A DNA stretch of 19,480 nucleotides from an uncultured Prevotella sp. (GCA_900550635.1 URSZ01000038.1:1-19480); one strand, 5' to 3'. Shown: positions 6,591 to 14,954, numbered from the stretch's first letter. Numbers and translations are program-made. The notes: generated from the sequence alone by a model not told the origin.

Positions 6591-7548
6591 AACATTCTAC
6601 CACATAAATGCACATACCTTTGAGAAACAATACAAGGAAACGCTAAGCGGCTTCCGCGGGTGGGAGCAGCTTGACCATGCCGACACGTGGCTGTTGTTTA
6701 CGGAAAACATGGGTCCGCACCTGGCCATAGACGAGACCTCCCTCTCCAACGGAGAGTTATATACGTTCGTCACCAACCGCGACCGTCATGCCGGAGAAGG
6801 AAGCTTGGTGGCGGTTGTTTCCGGCACGAAATCAGAGGACGTGATACGGGTGCTGAAACAGGTTGACGAGGAGGAACGCATGAAGGTGGAGGAAGTGACC
6901 CTCGACCTTTCCGACTCGATGCGCAGGATTGTTGCCACCGCATTCCCCAAAGCCCAAAGGGTGATTGACCGTTTCCACATACAGAAAATGGCCTGCGAGG
7001 CCGTACAGGAAATCCGCGTGGCACACCGCTGGGACGCATTGCAGCAGGCCAACGACGAAATGGAAGAGTGCAGGCTTTCTGGCAAGCCATACCACCCGTT
7101 CCATTTCCCAAACGGGGACACACGGCCCGAACTGCTCATCAGGAGCCGCTACCTCCTGTTCAAGTCGGCAGACAAGTGGACGGAAAAGCAAAAGGAAAGG
7201 GCGAAAATCCTGTTCGCAGAGTATCCCGACATCCAACTCGCTTACGGGCTGTCGCATTCACTGAGGATGATATTCTCCAAGAACACGATTAAGGATGTCG
7301 CAAGGCTGAGCATGGCCAAATGGTACAACAAAGTGGACGAAGCAAGGATGAAGCAGTTCAATGTCATTGCGGCCACCTTTTATGAACATTATGATGAAAT
7401 ACTCAACTTCTATAACCACCGTTCATCAAATGCGGCAGCCGAATCATTCAACGCCAAAATCAAACTTTTCAGGGCTAATCAGCATGGAGTAGCCGACAAG
7501 AAGTTTTTCTTGTTCAGAATCGCTAAGCTGTATGGCTATCCCCACTAA
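6556..7548 (+). CDS. ISAon1-type DDE transposase
   Basis: A 330-residue DDE transposase related to the ISL3 family (PF01610-like). The first catalytic Asp is in HLAIDET (Asp59). The second lies in the LDLSDSMRR...FPKAQRVIDRFHIQK block, with Asp117/Asp120 and the family-typical DRFH (Asp138). The catalytic Glu is in NHRSSNAAAESFNAKIK (Glu296). These residues are all present and the frame is uninterrupted, so the enzyme is probably functional. Its stop codon (7546-7548) falls inside the right inverted repeat. The ATG at 6556 overlaps the end of the upstream frame. The frame is closed by a TAA at 6544-6546, so any frameshift that joins the two must occur between 6547 and 6590. Confidence 0.93.
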   Translation: METSPVTCRTLETFYHINAHTFEKQYKETLSGFRGWEQLDHADTWLLFTENMGPHLAIDETSLSNGELYTFVTNRDRHAGEGSLVAVVSGTKSEDVIRVLKQVDEEERMKVEEVTLDLSDSMRRIVATAFPKAQRVIDRFHIQKMACEAVQEIRVAHRWDALQQANDEMEECRLSGKPYHPFHFPNGDTRPELLIRSRYLLFKSADKWTEKQKERAKILFAEYPDIQLAYGLSHSLRMIFSKNTIKDVARLSMAKWYNKVDEARMKQFNVIAATFYEHYDEILNFYNHRSSNAAAESFNAKIKLFRANQHGVADKKFFLFRIAKLYGYPH

Positions 7549-7562
7549 ATTTCTACTGCCCC
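7540..7562 (-). repeat. Right terminal inverted repeat of the IS
   Basis: Perfect 23-bp inverted copy of 6140-6162. It contains the last codon and stop of the transposase, so the coding frame extends to the very end of the element. Confidence 0.92.
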
Positions 7563-7616
7563 GTTTTTCTTCATTATGTCGTTCTTGCGGAGCCGGGCAG
7601 AAAATAACCTTGCATG

Positions 7617-7647
7617 TTTGCCGATTCGTCCAAATATTTTATTTTTG
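7617..7647 (+). promoter_or_regulatory. Promoter of the GH78 gene
   Basis: TTTG at 7617-7620 and TATTTTTG at 7640-7647 (exact TAnnTTTG) are separated by 19 bp. Transcription would begin near 7654, giving a leader of about 44 nt to the ATG at 7698. The promoter is 54 bp beyond the insertion sequence and appears intact. Confidence 0.75.
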
Positions 7648-7697
7648 TATAAAATAAACAGTATCTCTTTTGAAACATTAAAATACGGTTTTCTGAT

Positions 7698-10277
7698 ATG
7701 TCGTATAAACCTTATTTCTTTCAGGCAGCCTTGGCGGCTGTGCTTCTTACGGGTTGCGCCACCGGCAACAAATCGGTAGTTCCCACAAATCTGCGCACCG
7801 AATATTTGGACAATCCAATAGGACTTGGCACGGACGAACCGCGTTTCACGTGGGAATATTCGGGTAACAACAAGAGTTTCATGCCTTCGAAGTATGAAAT
7901 AAGGATAGGCACCGACCCCGGTAAACTCAATGCCTATGACAAAACTATGGCCATACGTCCGCATACCCGTTACTATTGGAACGTGACGGCGTGGGATGAA
8001 TCGGGAAAACGTACAAAGACTTCGGAAACCGCATTTTTTGAAACAGGCAAGCTGAGCGGCAGCGATTGGTCGGCAAAATGGATTACCGACAACCATGACA
8101 AGGAATACGAGCCAGCACCGCTGTTCCGCAAACAGTTCAAGGCGGCCGGAAAAGTGGCCGATGCCCGTCTTTACATAGCTGCAGCGGGCTATTACGAGTG
8201 TTTCATAAACGGCAAACGGGTAGGGACAAACTACCTTGACCCGGGATACACGCATTTCGACAAGCGTATACTCTACGTAACGCATGACGTTACCCAGTTG
8301 CTCCAAACAGGCGACAACGCCATGGCCGTAGTACTCGGCAATGGCTGGTATAACGAGCAGTCTGTGGCGGTGTGGAATTTCCATGAGGCACGTTGGCGCA
8401 ACCGCCCGCGCATGCTGTGCGAGCTGCGTATCACATATACCGACGGTTTCGTCGCAACAATATGCTCCGACGGCACATGGAAAACCTCTACCGGACCATA
8501 TACGTACAATAACATATATAGCGGCGACCGTTTCGACGCACGCCTTGAAGAGAAGGGGTGGAAAGAACCGTCGTTCGACGACAGCCGTTGGCAGGCCGCC
8601 ACGGTAACCGAAGCACCCGCGCCCCTGCTTGCCGCGCAGCAAATGCCCGGCATAAGGATTACGGAAGAGTTGCGGCCTGTGAGCATGAAAGCATTCGGCG
8701 ACAGCGTATATGTCTTTTCGTTTGCAAAAAACATGTCCGGCTTGTGCCGCCTGAGAGTAAAAGGCGAAGCCGGCACGCATATCACGCTTAAGCATGGCGA
8801 GCTTTTGAAAGAAAACGGACGGCTCGAACAGGGAAACATCAATATTTATTACCGTCCGGTGAAAAAAGGAGAGATACTGCAGACCGACGAGTACACCCTG
8901 CGCGGAAACGGCGAGGAGGAGGTTTATGTCCCCTCCTTTTCGTATCATGGTTTCCAGCACGTCGAAGTGATTTGTTCCAAACCTGTTACGCTCACAACCG
9001 AGAGCCTCACCGCTTTGTTCATGCATACGGACATAGAGCCGGCAGGCAAGTTCGAATGCTCCAATACATTGCTTAACAAGATTTGGAATGCCACCATGCA
9101 GTCCTATCGCAGCAACCTGCACAGCATTCCTACCGACTGCCCGCAGCGCGAGAAAAACGGATGGACCGCAGACGCGCATGTGGCTGTAGACCTCGGACTG
9201 CTCGGTTTCGACGGAATTACTTTTTATGAGAAATGGATGGACGACATTATCGACAACCAGCGCGAAGGCATAGGAGACATAGCCGGAATAATACCTTCCA
9301 GCGGTTGGGGTTACGGCGAGTTCCCCGGCCCGGTGTGGGACGCCGTGATGTTTATCATACCTAATGCACTCTACAACTATTATGGCGAGAAACGCAGCAT
9401 AGAGAAACTTTATCCCAGCATGTTGCGTTACCTCGATTACCTGAAGACGAAAGAAAAAGACGGCTTCCTGACTTTCGGCCTGAGCGACTGGGTGTTCTGG
9501 AAAGCACAGACAAACAACGAATATACTTCGACGGCTTATTATTATCTCGACTACAAGCTAATGGCACGCTTTGCCGCGTTGCTGGGCAAGGACGCTGCAC
9601 CGTTCGAACACAAGGCCGCAGAACTGAAAAGCCGCATAAACGCCAAGTTCTTCAATCCCGAAACGGCAGCATACGCCGAAGGAACGCAGGCCGCGCAGGC
9701 GCTCGCACTTTACCTCGGGCTTGTGCCCGAAGGAAGGGAAAAGGATGTTGCGGCACGGCTGCACGAAATTGTTGCGGCAAACAATTATTTCCTCGATTTC
9801 GGCCTGATAGGCAGTAAAACCGTTCCCGCAATGCTTACACGCTACGGCTACGTTGAAGATGTTATGAAAATGGCAACCAAAACGGAAGCTCCTTCGTGGG
9901 GATATTGGGTAGAGACAAAAGGATATACAACTCTGGCCGAAACATGGACGTTGAAGCCGAACTTTGCCGACGCTTCGCTTAACCATGTGTTTATGGGAGA
10001 TATTTCGGCCTGGATGATGAACAACCTTGCGGGAATAAATTTTGATGTCAACAAACCTGGGTTCAGGCATATACGGATTACCCCGCATTTTGTGAAAGAC
10101 CTCGATTGGGCAAAAGGCGAGTACCGCTCGGTAATGGGACTTGTGTCGAGCAGCTGGAAACGCGAGAACGGAAAGGTGGTACTTACGGTATCCATACCCG
10201 AAGGAACGACGGGAGAAGTCTCAGTAGAGGGCCGCTCGTATCCACTTGTGTGCGGAACAAACACAATGTCGTTTTAA
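7698..10277 (+). CDS. Alpha-L-rhamnosidase, glycoside hydrolase family 78, lipoprotein
   Basis: An 859-residue GH78 enzyme that removes terminal alpha-L-rhamnose from plant glycans or glycosides by an inverting mechanism. Residues 1-20 are a lipoprotein signal with lipobox LLTGC (Cys20), so it should sit in the periplasm or on the outer membrane. The order is an N-terminal fibronectin-like domain (about 25-120), beta-sandwich domains (about 125-440), the (alpha/alpha)6 catalytic barrel (about 450-780) and a short C-terminal beta domain. Active-site acids are present: Asp480, Glu485 and Asp492 in DCPQREKNGWTADAH, with the spacing seen in Bacillus RhaB (567/572/579), and Glu748 in TLAETW, matching RhaB Glu841. 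The following SLNHVFMGD block is typical. No SusC/SusD or other PUL genes adjoin it. It converges on the rsmF-like gene with a 50-bp gap and no clear terminator. Confidence 0.95.
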   Translation: MSYKPYFFQAALAAVLLTGCATGNKSVVPTNLRTEYLDNPIGLGTDEPRFTWEYSGNNKSFMPSKYEIRIGTDPGKLNAYDKTMAIRPHTRYYWNVTAWDESGKRTKTSETAFFETGKLSGSDWSAKWITDNHDKEYEPAPLFRKQFKAAGKVADARLYIAAAGYYECFINGKRVGTNYLDPGYTHFDKRILYVTHDVTQLLQTGDNAMAVVLGNGWYNEQSVAVWNFHEARWRNRPRMLCELRITYTDGFVATICSDGTWKTSTGPYTYNNIYSGDRFDARLEEKGWKEPSFDDSRWQAATVTEAPAPLLAAQQMPGIRITEELRPVSMKAFGDSVYVFSFAKNMSGLCRLRVKGEAGTHITLKHGELLKENGRLEQGNINIYYRPVKKGEILQTDEYTLRGNGEEEVYVPSFSYHGFQHVEVICSKPVTLTTESLTALFMHTDIEPAGKFECSNTLLNKIWNATMQSYRSNLHSIPTDCPQREKNGWTADAHVAVDLGLLGFDGITFYEKWMDDIIDNQREGIGDIAGIIPSSGWGYGEFPGPVWDAVMFIIPNALYNYYGEKRSIEKLYPSMLRYLDYLKTKEKDGFLTFGLSDWVFWKAQTNNEYTSTAYYYLDYKLMARFAALLGKDAAPFEHKAAELKSRINAKFFNPETAAYAEGTQAAQALALYLGLVPEGREKDVAARLHEIVAANNYFLDFGLIGSKTVPAMLTRYGYVEDVMKMATKTEAPSWGYWVETKGYTTLAETWTLKPNFADASLNHVFMGDISAWMMNNLAGINFDVNKPGFRHIRITPHFVKDLDWAKGEYRSVMGLVSSSWKRENGKVVLTVSIPEGTTGEVSVEGRSYPLVCGTNTMSF

Positions 10278-10327
10278 ACCTTCCCGCTCAAGGCGCCTTA
10301 CGGCGTAGAATACGTGCGTGTGTTTGT

Positions 10328-11791
10328 TTACAAATCAAGCACTGGCGGGGAATCGGGCGCATAAGTGCTTCGTATGCGCCATGCTTGCGGGTAAGCGTTG
10401 TTGAGTCGCGTTCCGACGTTGTTCGCGAATCCGAGCGGCACGCCGCGATAGGTTACAAGCACATACCCGCGCTGATATTGGCGTTCGGGGGTTAGGGTCT
10501 CGCCGCGCAAGTATTTTATGGCATTGGCATAGTCGGTTTCAACCTGTTCGAATGCCTTGCAATCAAGTTCCGTACTCATAGCCAGGCCTTGTGCCGGTGT
10601 GAAATCCGCATAGTTTCCCGTGTTCTTCTTTTTGTTGCGTCCGTCTTTTCCGAAATTTCGTTTGCCTTGCTTTTCAGTCGCCACCGGTATTCCGGCTGTG
10701 ACGACGTTTAAATGCCGTTGCAGCAAGGCAAAGTCGCCGCAAAGTTCGTTACGGCGCGCGTAAATGGTAGAATCTTCGGCATAAAACCCGAAATCTTCGC
10801 TGTTTCTAAGGAAATGTGCAAAATCGCCGTTGACTTCGGGTTTGTTACGGCAGACTATTTTTTTCAAGTTGTCGGCAGCGGGGCATTCCTCTGCTTTTTT
10901 GCGCAGCAGTGCAAGGAAAAATCCCTCGCCTCGTGTGCGGTGGGGGAAAAAGTGGTACACATCGGCGTTGCCGCCTGCCATGTCGCCGGATATATTCCAA
11001 CTGTCTTGCGTCTTTACCTGTACAATCTCGGCACCGAGTGTTTCGGCAATCCATTGCACATTGTCCTCGTCCTCGTGGCGGTTGAAAGTGCAAGTACTGT
11101 AAATGAGGAATCCGCCGCCGCGCAGGGCATTCCATACGCTGCTTATTATTTCGCGCTGGCGCATGGCGCAGTTCTCTACGGCCTTTGCGCTCCATTCTTC
11201 GCGGGCTTGCATGTCTTTTCGGAACATGCCCTCACCCGAGCACGGCACATCGGCCAGTATCAGGTCGAAGTAGCCTTCAAGGCCGGCAAATGCTTCTGGA
11301 TAATTGCAGGTAACGGCTACATCAGGGTCTCCCCACTTAGTCATGTTTTCCGAAAGTATTGCGGTACGCTTGGCAACAGGCTCGTTAGATACCAGCAGGT
11401 CGCCTTTTTCCATCAAACCGCGCAGAAGGGTGGATTTTCCTCCCGGCGCGGCGCAAAGATCGAGCACACGGTGCAGCGGAAGCATGCTTTTGGCAGTCGT
11501 GAATGCCTGCTCCACGAACATCGAAGAAGGTTCCTCAACATAATACATTCCAGCATGTAGCAAGGGGTCGAATGTAAACTTGGGGCGGCTTTTCAGGTAA
11601 TACCCGGCCTGCGACCATGGCACGCGTTCCGCCCCTGCAAGGTCCAGCAGTCCGGGGCGACTGGAGCATTTTGCCTCGTTTATGCGCACGCTTACTTCAG
11701 GCTCGCCGTCGAGAGCCGATTCAAGGCGCATGTATTCGTCGTTCCCAATGTCTTTGCGCATTTGAACGGAAAAATCTTCGGGGATGTTCAT
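10328..11791 (-). CDS. rsmF: rRNA (cytosine-C5)-methyltransferase, RsmF type
   Basis: A 487-residue SAM-dependent RNA m5C methyltransferase of the NOL1/NOP2/Sun family. The N-terminal part (about 1-100) is the usual RNA-binding region with EEPSSMF at 86-92. The Rossmann domain has the SAM loop DLCAAPGGKS (111-120), motif IV DVPCSGEGMF with Cys184, and motif VI YSTCTFN with nucleophile Cys234. The C-terminal 200 residues contain the RsmF-specific extension and a PUA-like end (RGVPLGFANNV). In E. coli RsmF modifies C1407 of 16S rRNA. The exact target in Bacteroidota is inferred. A Lys/Asn-rich linker sits at about 375-395. The ATG at 11791 fits the predicted transcript start about 20 bp upstream. 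Proposed role: ribosome maturation. Confidence 0.9.
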   Translation of the reverse strand: MNIPEDFSVQMRKDIGNDEYMRLESALDGEPEVSVRINEAKCSSRPGLLDLAGAERVPWSQAGYYLKSRPKFTFDPLLHAGMYYVEEPSSMFVEQAFTTAKSMLPLHRVLDLCAAPGGKSTLLRGLMEKGDLLVSNEPVAKRTAILSENMTKWGDPDVAVTCNYPEAFAGLEGYFDLILADVPCSGEGMFRKDMQAREEWSAKAVENCAMRQREIISSVWNALRGGGFLIYSTCTFNRHEDEDNVQWIAETLGAEIVQVKTQDSWNISGDMAGGNADVYHFFPHRTRGEGFFLALLRKKAEECPAADNLKKIVCRNKPEVNGDFAHFLRNSEDFGFYAEDSTIYARRNELCGDFALLQRHLNVVTAGIPVATEKQGKRNFGKDGRNKKKNTGNYADFTPAQGLAMSTELDCKAFEQVETDYANAIKYLRGETLTPERQYQRGYVLVTYRGVPLGFANNVGTRLNNAYPQAWRIRSTYAPDSPPVLDL

Positions 11792-11816
11792 GTCTTATAG
11801 CGGCTTGTTTGGTTTG

Positions 11817-11824
11817 CAAAGTTA
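11817..11824 (-). promoter_or_regulatory. Candidate -7 element of the rsmF-like gene
   Basis: On the minus strand this reads TAACTTTG, an exact TAnnTTTG match, with a predicted start near 11811, 20 nt before the ATG. The -33 position holds no TTTG. TCTG at 11843-11846 is closest, at 18 bp, and is part of the isolated TATGTCAGA half-site. Confidence 0.45.
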
Positions 11825-11978
11825 AATAAATCTTGCGTATGTCAGAAAAGGCAGCAGACTTCGGACGTGGCAGCGCGCATTTGGTACGTGCACAAAACGA
11901 AGTTCCGGAAAGCGAAAACTTTTGAAAAAAATCCGGGGGCCATTTTACCGGTCGCAAAAGCCTTTTGTAATGCGGGCT

Positions 11979-12041
11979 GAAATATATCTGAGATATTTTG
12001 AAATAGGTCAGACATATTTTGAATTATGTGCCTTGTATTTT
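11979..12041 (+). repeat. Three tandem 21-bp near-palindromic repeat units
   Basis: Three adjacent units, 11979-11999, 12000-12020 and 12021-12041, with no spacer. Each begins GAAA or GAAT and ends TTTT. Unit 2 has core TAGGTCAGACATA, one change from the family core TATGTCAGACATA. Unit 1 differs more but still contains a perfect inverted repeat, ATATCT-G-AGATAT. Unit 3 has the non-palindromic core TATGTGCCTTGTA shared with the unit at 79-99. The array lies between the operon terminator at 12141 and the rsmF promoter region, about 155 bp upstream of the latter's -7 element. It is probably a protein-binding array, but that is inference. Confidence 0.8.
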
Positions 12042-12140
12042 TTATTTGCTCAGAGAGGTGTGAAAACTCTCCCGAAAAAGGCAGACAAAAACCGTCACGG
12101 CGCGTTGCATTCCCTTGCTTTGCGGTGTGTGTGGCACGAA

Positions 12141-12170
12141 AAAAGCCGCATTCATGCGAATGCGGCTTTT
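12141..12170 (-). terminator. Terminator of the etf/acyl-CoA dehydrogenase operon
   Basis: A perfect 13-bp stem (12141-12153 with 12158-12170) closes a 4-nt loop, 22 bp past the acyl-CoA dehydrogenase stop. Read on the minus strand the hairpin is followed by a T run (complement of 12139-12144). The plus strand is also T-rich after the hairpin, so it could work in both directions. Confidence 0.9.
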
Positions 12171-12192
12171 CTTTTACGGGTATGTGAGTTTG

Positions 12193-13875
12193 TTACTCTT
12201 CTTCTTTTGCCGGCGCCTGCTTGTAGTTGTCGATGTCGGCAGGAGTAACGTTTGCAATGTATGCAGCGTGCTTTGCTACCTCGGCTTCAACGTAGTTTAC
12301 ATATACATTGAGGCTCTTTTCGAACAGTTCCGGGGCTTTGCATGTGTCGCGCAGCAGGAGCTGTGCCATGATTATGTCGGCAGCCATTTCCATGAGGCGG
12401 CGCGAAACGAGGTCGAGGTATTCCTGGTCGCCCTGCTCGCGTGTTTTTGCTACGGCAGCCTCGTATGCGTCGGCCATTGCGTGTATGCGTGCTTTGATTG
12501 AAGCATATTTCTCGCAGGTGTCGAGAGCTTCGAACTCGCGTATAGTGTTAAGGTATGTGCCGTTGGTTACGTACCTTATAGCTGCAACGGTCTGCAACTG
12601 GGTTGTGCCTTCGTAAATGCTGGTGATACGTGCGTCGCGGTAGATTCGCTGGCAAGCATATTCGAGCATGAAGCCCGAACCTCCGTGAACCTGTATGCAG
12701 TCGTAGGCATTCTGGTTGGCATACTCGGAGTTCATACCCTTGGCAAGCGGAGTGAAGCTGTCGGCCAGGCGTGCGTATTTTTTCTGCTCCTGGCGTTCCT
12801 CGGGAGTGAGCTTGCGCGAACGTGCTATGTCGTCAAGGCTCTTGTATATGTCAACGTAACGCGATGTTTCGTAAAGAAGTGCACGTCCTGCGTCGAGTTT
12901 TGCCTTTATCGTAGCGAGCATGTCGTACACGGGAGCCATGTCGATAATGGCTTTGCCGAACTGGCGGCGGTCGGTTGCATAGGCAAGAGCTTCATTGTAT
13001 GCAGCCTGGCTCAGGCCGACGCTCTGTGCTGCTATGCCCAAGCGTGCGCCGTTCATAAGGGCCATCACATATTTAATAAGGCCTAAACGACGTTCGCCGC
13101 AAAGCTCTGCGTGTGCGTTCTTGTATGTGAGCTCGCACGTGGGTGAGCCGTGGATACCGAGTTTGTTTTCTATGCGGCGCACATTTACTCCGCCCTGGCG
13201 TTTGTCGTAAATGAACATTGAGAGGCCGCGGCCGTCGTGTGTGCCTTCCTCGGAACGTGCGAGCACGAGGTGAATGTCGGCGTCGCCGTTGGTGATGAAG
13301 CGTTTTACACCGTTGAGAAGCCAGCAACCGTCTTTTTCGGAATATGTTGCGCGCAGCATTACGCTCTGCAGGTCACTGCCTGCGTCGGGCTCGGTAAGGT
13401 CCATCGACATGGTTTCTCCTTCGCATACGCGCGGAATGAAACGCTGGCGCTGGTCTTCATTACCGAACTCGTAAAGAGTTTCAATGCAATCCTGCAAGCT
13501 CCAGATGTTGCCGAAGCCTGCGTCACCGGCAGCGACGATTTCAGCGCACATCGTGTAAGGAGTAATGGGGAAGTTCAAACCGTTGTAACGGCGGGGCATT
13601 GTCATACCGTTCATTCCGGCAGCAACCATGGCCGCAAGGTTCTCTTTTGTTCCTGAAGCGTATTCAACACGTCCGTCCTTGTGGTGGGGACCTTCGGCGC
13701 CAACGATAGAGAGCACGCGGTTGTAGTTGTCTATGGCGTCGTTGTAATCAACGGGTGCATAATCGTAAGTTTCACGATCGGAAAAATCGCCTTCGCGCAA
13801 TTCCACGATACGTTTCATCAGATCGTTTTCCAAATGGAACTTCAGTTCCGGCTTATCTGAATAGAAATTTGCCAT
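12193..13875 (-). CDS. Acyl-CoA dehydrogenase family flavoprotein
   Basis: A 560-residue FAD-dependent acyl-CoA dehydrogenase, which makes enoyl-CoA from acyl-CoA and passes electrons to the ETF encoded just upstream. The N-terminal alpha domain (about 1-155), the beta domain with MSMDLTEPDAGSD (157-169) and the C-terminal alpha domain are all present. The catalytic base is Glu422 in SIYEGTTQLQ, preceded by the QVHGGSGF motif (395-402). A C-terminal extension of about 120 residues beyond the usual 380-430 resembles the extra domain of the longer acyl-CoA dehydrogenases. The tail is Lys/Glu-rich. It starts 43 bp after etfA and ends at a strong terminator, so it is the last gene of the operon. 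The acyl substrate cannot be read from the sequence. Confidence 0.93.
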   Translation of the reverse strand: MANFYSDKPELKFHLENDLMKRIVELREGDFSDRETYDYAPVDYNDAIDNYNRVLSIVGAEGPHHKDGRVEYASGTKENLAAMVAAGMNGMTMPRRYNGLNFPITPYTMCAEIVAAGDAGFGNIWSLQDCIETLYEFGNEDQRQRFIPRVCEGETMSMDLTEPDAGSDLQSVMLRATYSEKDGCWLLNGVKRFITNGDADIHLVLARSEEGTHDGRGLSMFIYDKRQGGVNVRRIENKLGIHGSPTCELTYKNAHAELCGERRLGLIKYVMALMNGARLGIAAQSVGLSQAAYNEALAYATDRRQFGKAIIDMAPVYDMLATIKAKLDAGRALLYETSRYVDIYKSLDDIARSRKLTPEERQEQKKYARLADSFTPLAKGMNSEYANQNAYDCIQVHGGSGFMLEYACQRIYRDARITSIYEGTTQLQTVAAIRYVTNGTYLNTIREFEALDTCEKYASIKARIHAMADAYEAAVAKTREQGDQEYLDLVSRRLMEMAADIIMAQLLLRDTCKAPELFEKSLNVYVNYVEAEVAKHAAYIANVTPADIDNYKQAPAKEEE

Positions 13876-13918
13876 TGCTTTATTACTTATTTTCTGAAAA
13901 AGGACTGATGTCCCCTGT

Positions 13919-14941
13919 TTACTTACTGTTTTCTTTGTAGTACTTAATCATTTTTGGAATGACATCCTCTACGGCTCCTATTATAACGTAGTCTGCTATG
14001 GAGTTGATAGGAGCGTCCGGGTCGGTGTTTATAGAGATTACGATTCCGCTCTCTTTCATTCCTGCTACGTGTTGTATGGCACCCGAAATGCCGCATGCGA
14101 TATACACTTTGGGGCGAACAGTTACGCCTGTCTGGCCTATCTGCAAGTCGGAAGGGCAAAAGCCTGCGTCTACGGCAGCACGGCTTGCGCCTACCTCAGC
14201 ATGGATTTCTTCTGCGAATTCGTAAAGAAGTTTGAAACCTTCTGCGCTTCCTACTCCGTAGCCGCCGGAAACAATTATGGAAGCCCCCTTGAGGTTGTTC
14301 TTGGCGCGCTCTACATGACGTTCCAATACTTTTACCACATAGTCGCTTTCGGGCACGAAATCTTCAACGTTTTCGTAAATTACGTTGCCTTTGTAATTGT
14401 CGTCCAACTTCTCCGATTTCATCACGCCGCTACGAACGGTAGCCATCTGGGGACGGTGGTCGGGGTTAACGATTGTGGCAACGATGTTTCCGCCGAAAGC
14501 GGGACGTATCTGGTAAAGGAGGTTCTTGTAGGTCTTTCCGTTTTTCTTGTCCTCATAGTCGCCTATTTCCAGAGCCGTGCAGTCGGCCGTAAGACCGCTC
14601 TTGCAGCTTGAAGAAACGCGCGGCCCCAGGTCTCGGCCTATTACCGTTGCGCCCATAAGGCATATTTGCGGCTTTTCCTGTTGGAAGAGTTTTACAAGAA
14701 TAGAGGTATGCGGTTTTGAGGTATAAGGATAAAGTCCTTCGTGGTCGAAAACGTGTAGTATATCCACACCGTAGGGTAGGACCTGACTTTCAACCTTTCC
14801 TTTTATGCCGGTGCCGGCACATACAGCTTCCAATTGGACACCTAACTGATTGGCGAGTTTGCGCCCTTTTGTCAAAAGCTCAAGACTCACGTCCTCGACG
14901 GTTGTCTTATCTATTTCGCAGTATACAAAAACATTATTCAT
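13919..14941 (-). CDS. etfA: Electron transfer flavoprotein, alpha subunit
   Basis: A 340-residue EtfA. The N-terminal ETF fold (about 1-200) pairs with EtfB, and the C-terminal domain (about 215-335) binds FAD. The family signature lies at 279-305, VYIACGISGAIQHVAGM followed by SGIVISIN. The GASRAAVDAGF segment (251-261) carries an Arg that contacts the flavin in characterised ETFs. Length is in the normal range. It starts 13 bp after etfB and is followed by the acyl-CoA dehydrogenase gene, forming a three-gene operon in which the ETF heterodimer accepts electrons from, or gives them to, the dehydrogenase in the cytoplasm. Confidence 0.96.
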   Translation of the reverse strand: MNNVFVYCEIDKTTVEDVSLELLTKGRKLANQLGVQLEAVCAGTGIKGKVESQVLPYGVDILHVFDHEGLYPYTSKPHTSILVKLFQQEKPQICLMGATVIGRDLGPRVSSSCKSGLTADCTALEIGDYEDKKNGKTYKNLLYQIRPAFGGNIVATIVNPDHRPQMATVRSGVMKSEKLDDNYKGNVIYENVEDFVPESDYVVKVLERHVERAKNNLKGASIIVSGGYGVGSAEGFKLLYEFAEEIHAEVGASRAAVDAGFCPSDLQIGQTGVTVRPKVYIACGISGAIQHVAGMKESGIVISINTDPDAPINSIADYVIIGAVEDVIPKMIKYYKENSK

Positions 14942-14954
14942 ATTAAAACAGTCT

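Larger units (their letters stand above)
6140..7562 (+). mobile_element. Complete insertion sequence, ISAon1 type (ISL3-like)
   Basis: A 1423-bp element bounded by perfect 23-bp inverted repeats (6140-6162 and 7540-7562), each with the sequence GGGGCAGTAGAAATT at its outer end. It encodes two plus-strand frames, a short N-terminal protein and a DDE transposase, in the arrangement of ISAon1-type elements of Bacteroidota, which are related to the ISL3 family. Both frames are intact and the ends match perfectly, so it may still be mobile. The flanking bases (TTCTTAGG on the left, GTTTTTCT on the right) are not duplicated, unlike the 8-bp duplication normally made by ISL3 elements. It lies between the MBL hydrolase and the GH78 gene without disrupting either. 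Confidence 0.93.
11792..12192. other. 401-bp intergenic region with promoter, repeat array and terminator
   Basis: No gene is supported here. Read on the minus strand it holds, in order: the terminator of the acyl-CoA dehydrogenase operon (12141-12170), about 100 bp without recognised features apart from a small GAGAG/CTCTC hairpin (12053-12057 with 12067-12071), three 21-bp repeat units (12041 down to 11979), about 130 bp of unremarkable sequence, and a -7 element for the rsmF-like gene. An isolated half of the repeat core, TATGTCAGA, lies at 11838-11846. Short frames in the region are shadows without homology. Confidence 0.7.

Noticed and set aside
7545..9179. Long minus-strand frame of 544 codons opposite the GH78 gene
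   Set aside because: The plus strand encodes a complete GH78 enzyme with all catalytic residues. The minus translation has no recognisable domain and is rich in Cys, Arg and His, as expected for a shadow frame.
10278..10327. Shared terminator between the GH78 and rsmF-like genes
   Set aside because: The only symmetrical sequence, AAGGCGCCTT, has no loop and no T run follows it.
10712..11560. Plus-strand frame of 282 codons opposite the rsmF-like gene
   Set aside because: The minus strand has all NOL1/NOP2/Sun motifs in order. The plus translation has none.
11721..11957. Minus-strand frame of 78 codons upstream of the rsmF-like gene
   Set aside because: It overlaps the rsmF start and promoter, and has no domain or plausible start signal.
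11979..12041. CRISPR array
   Set aside because: Units are directly joined with no unique spacers, number only three, and no cas genes are present.
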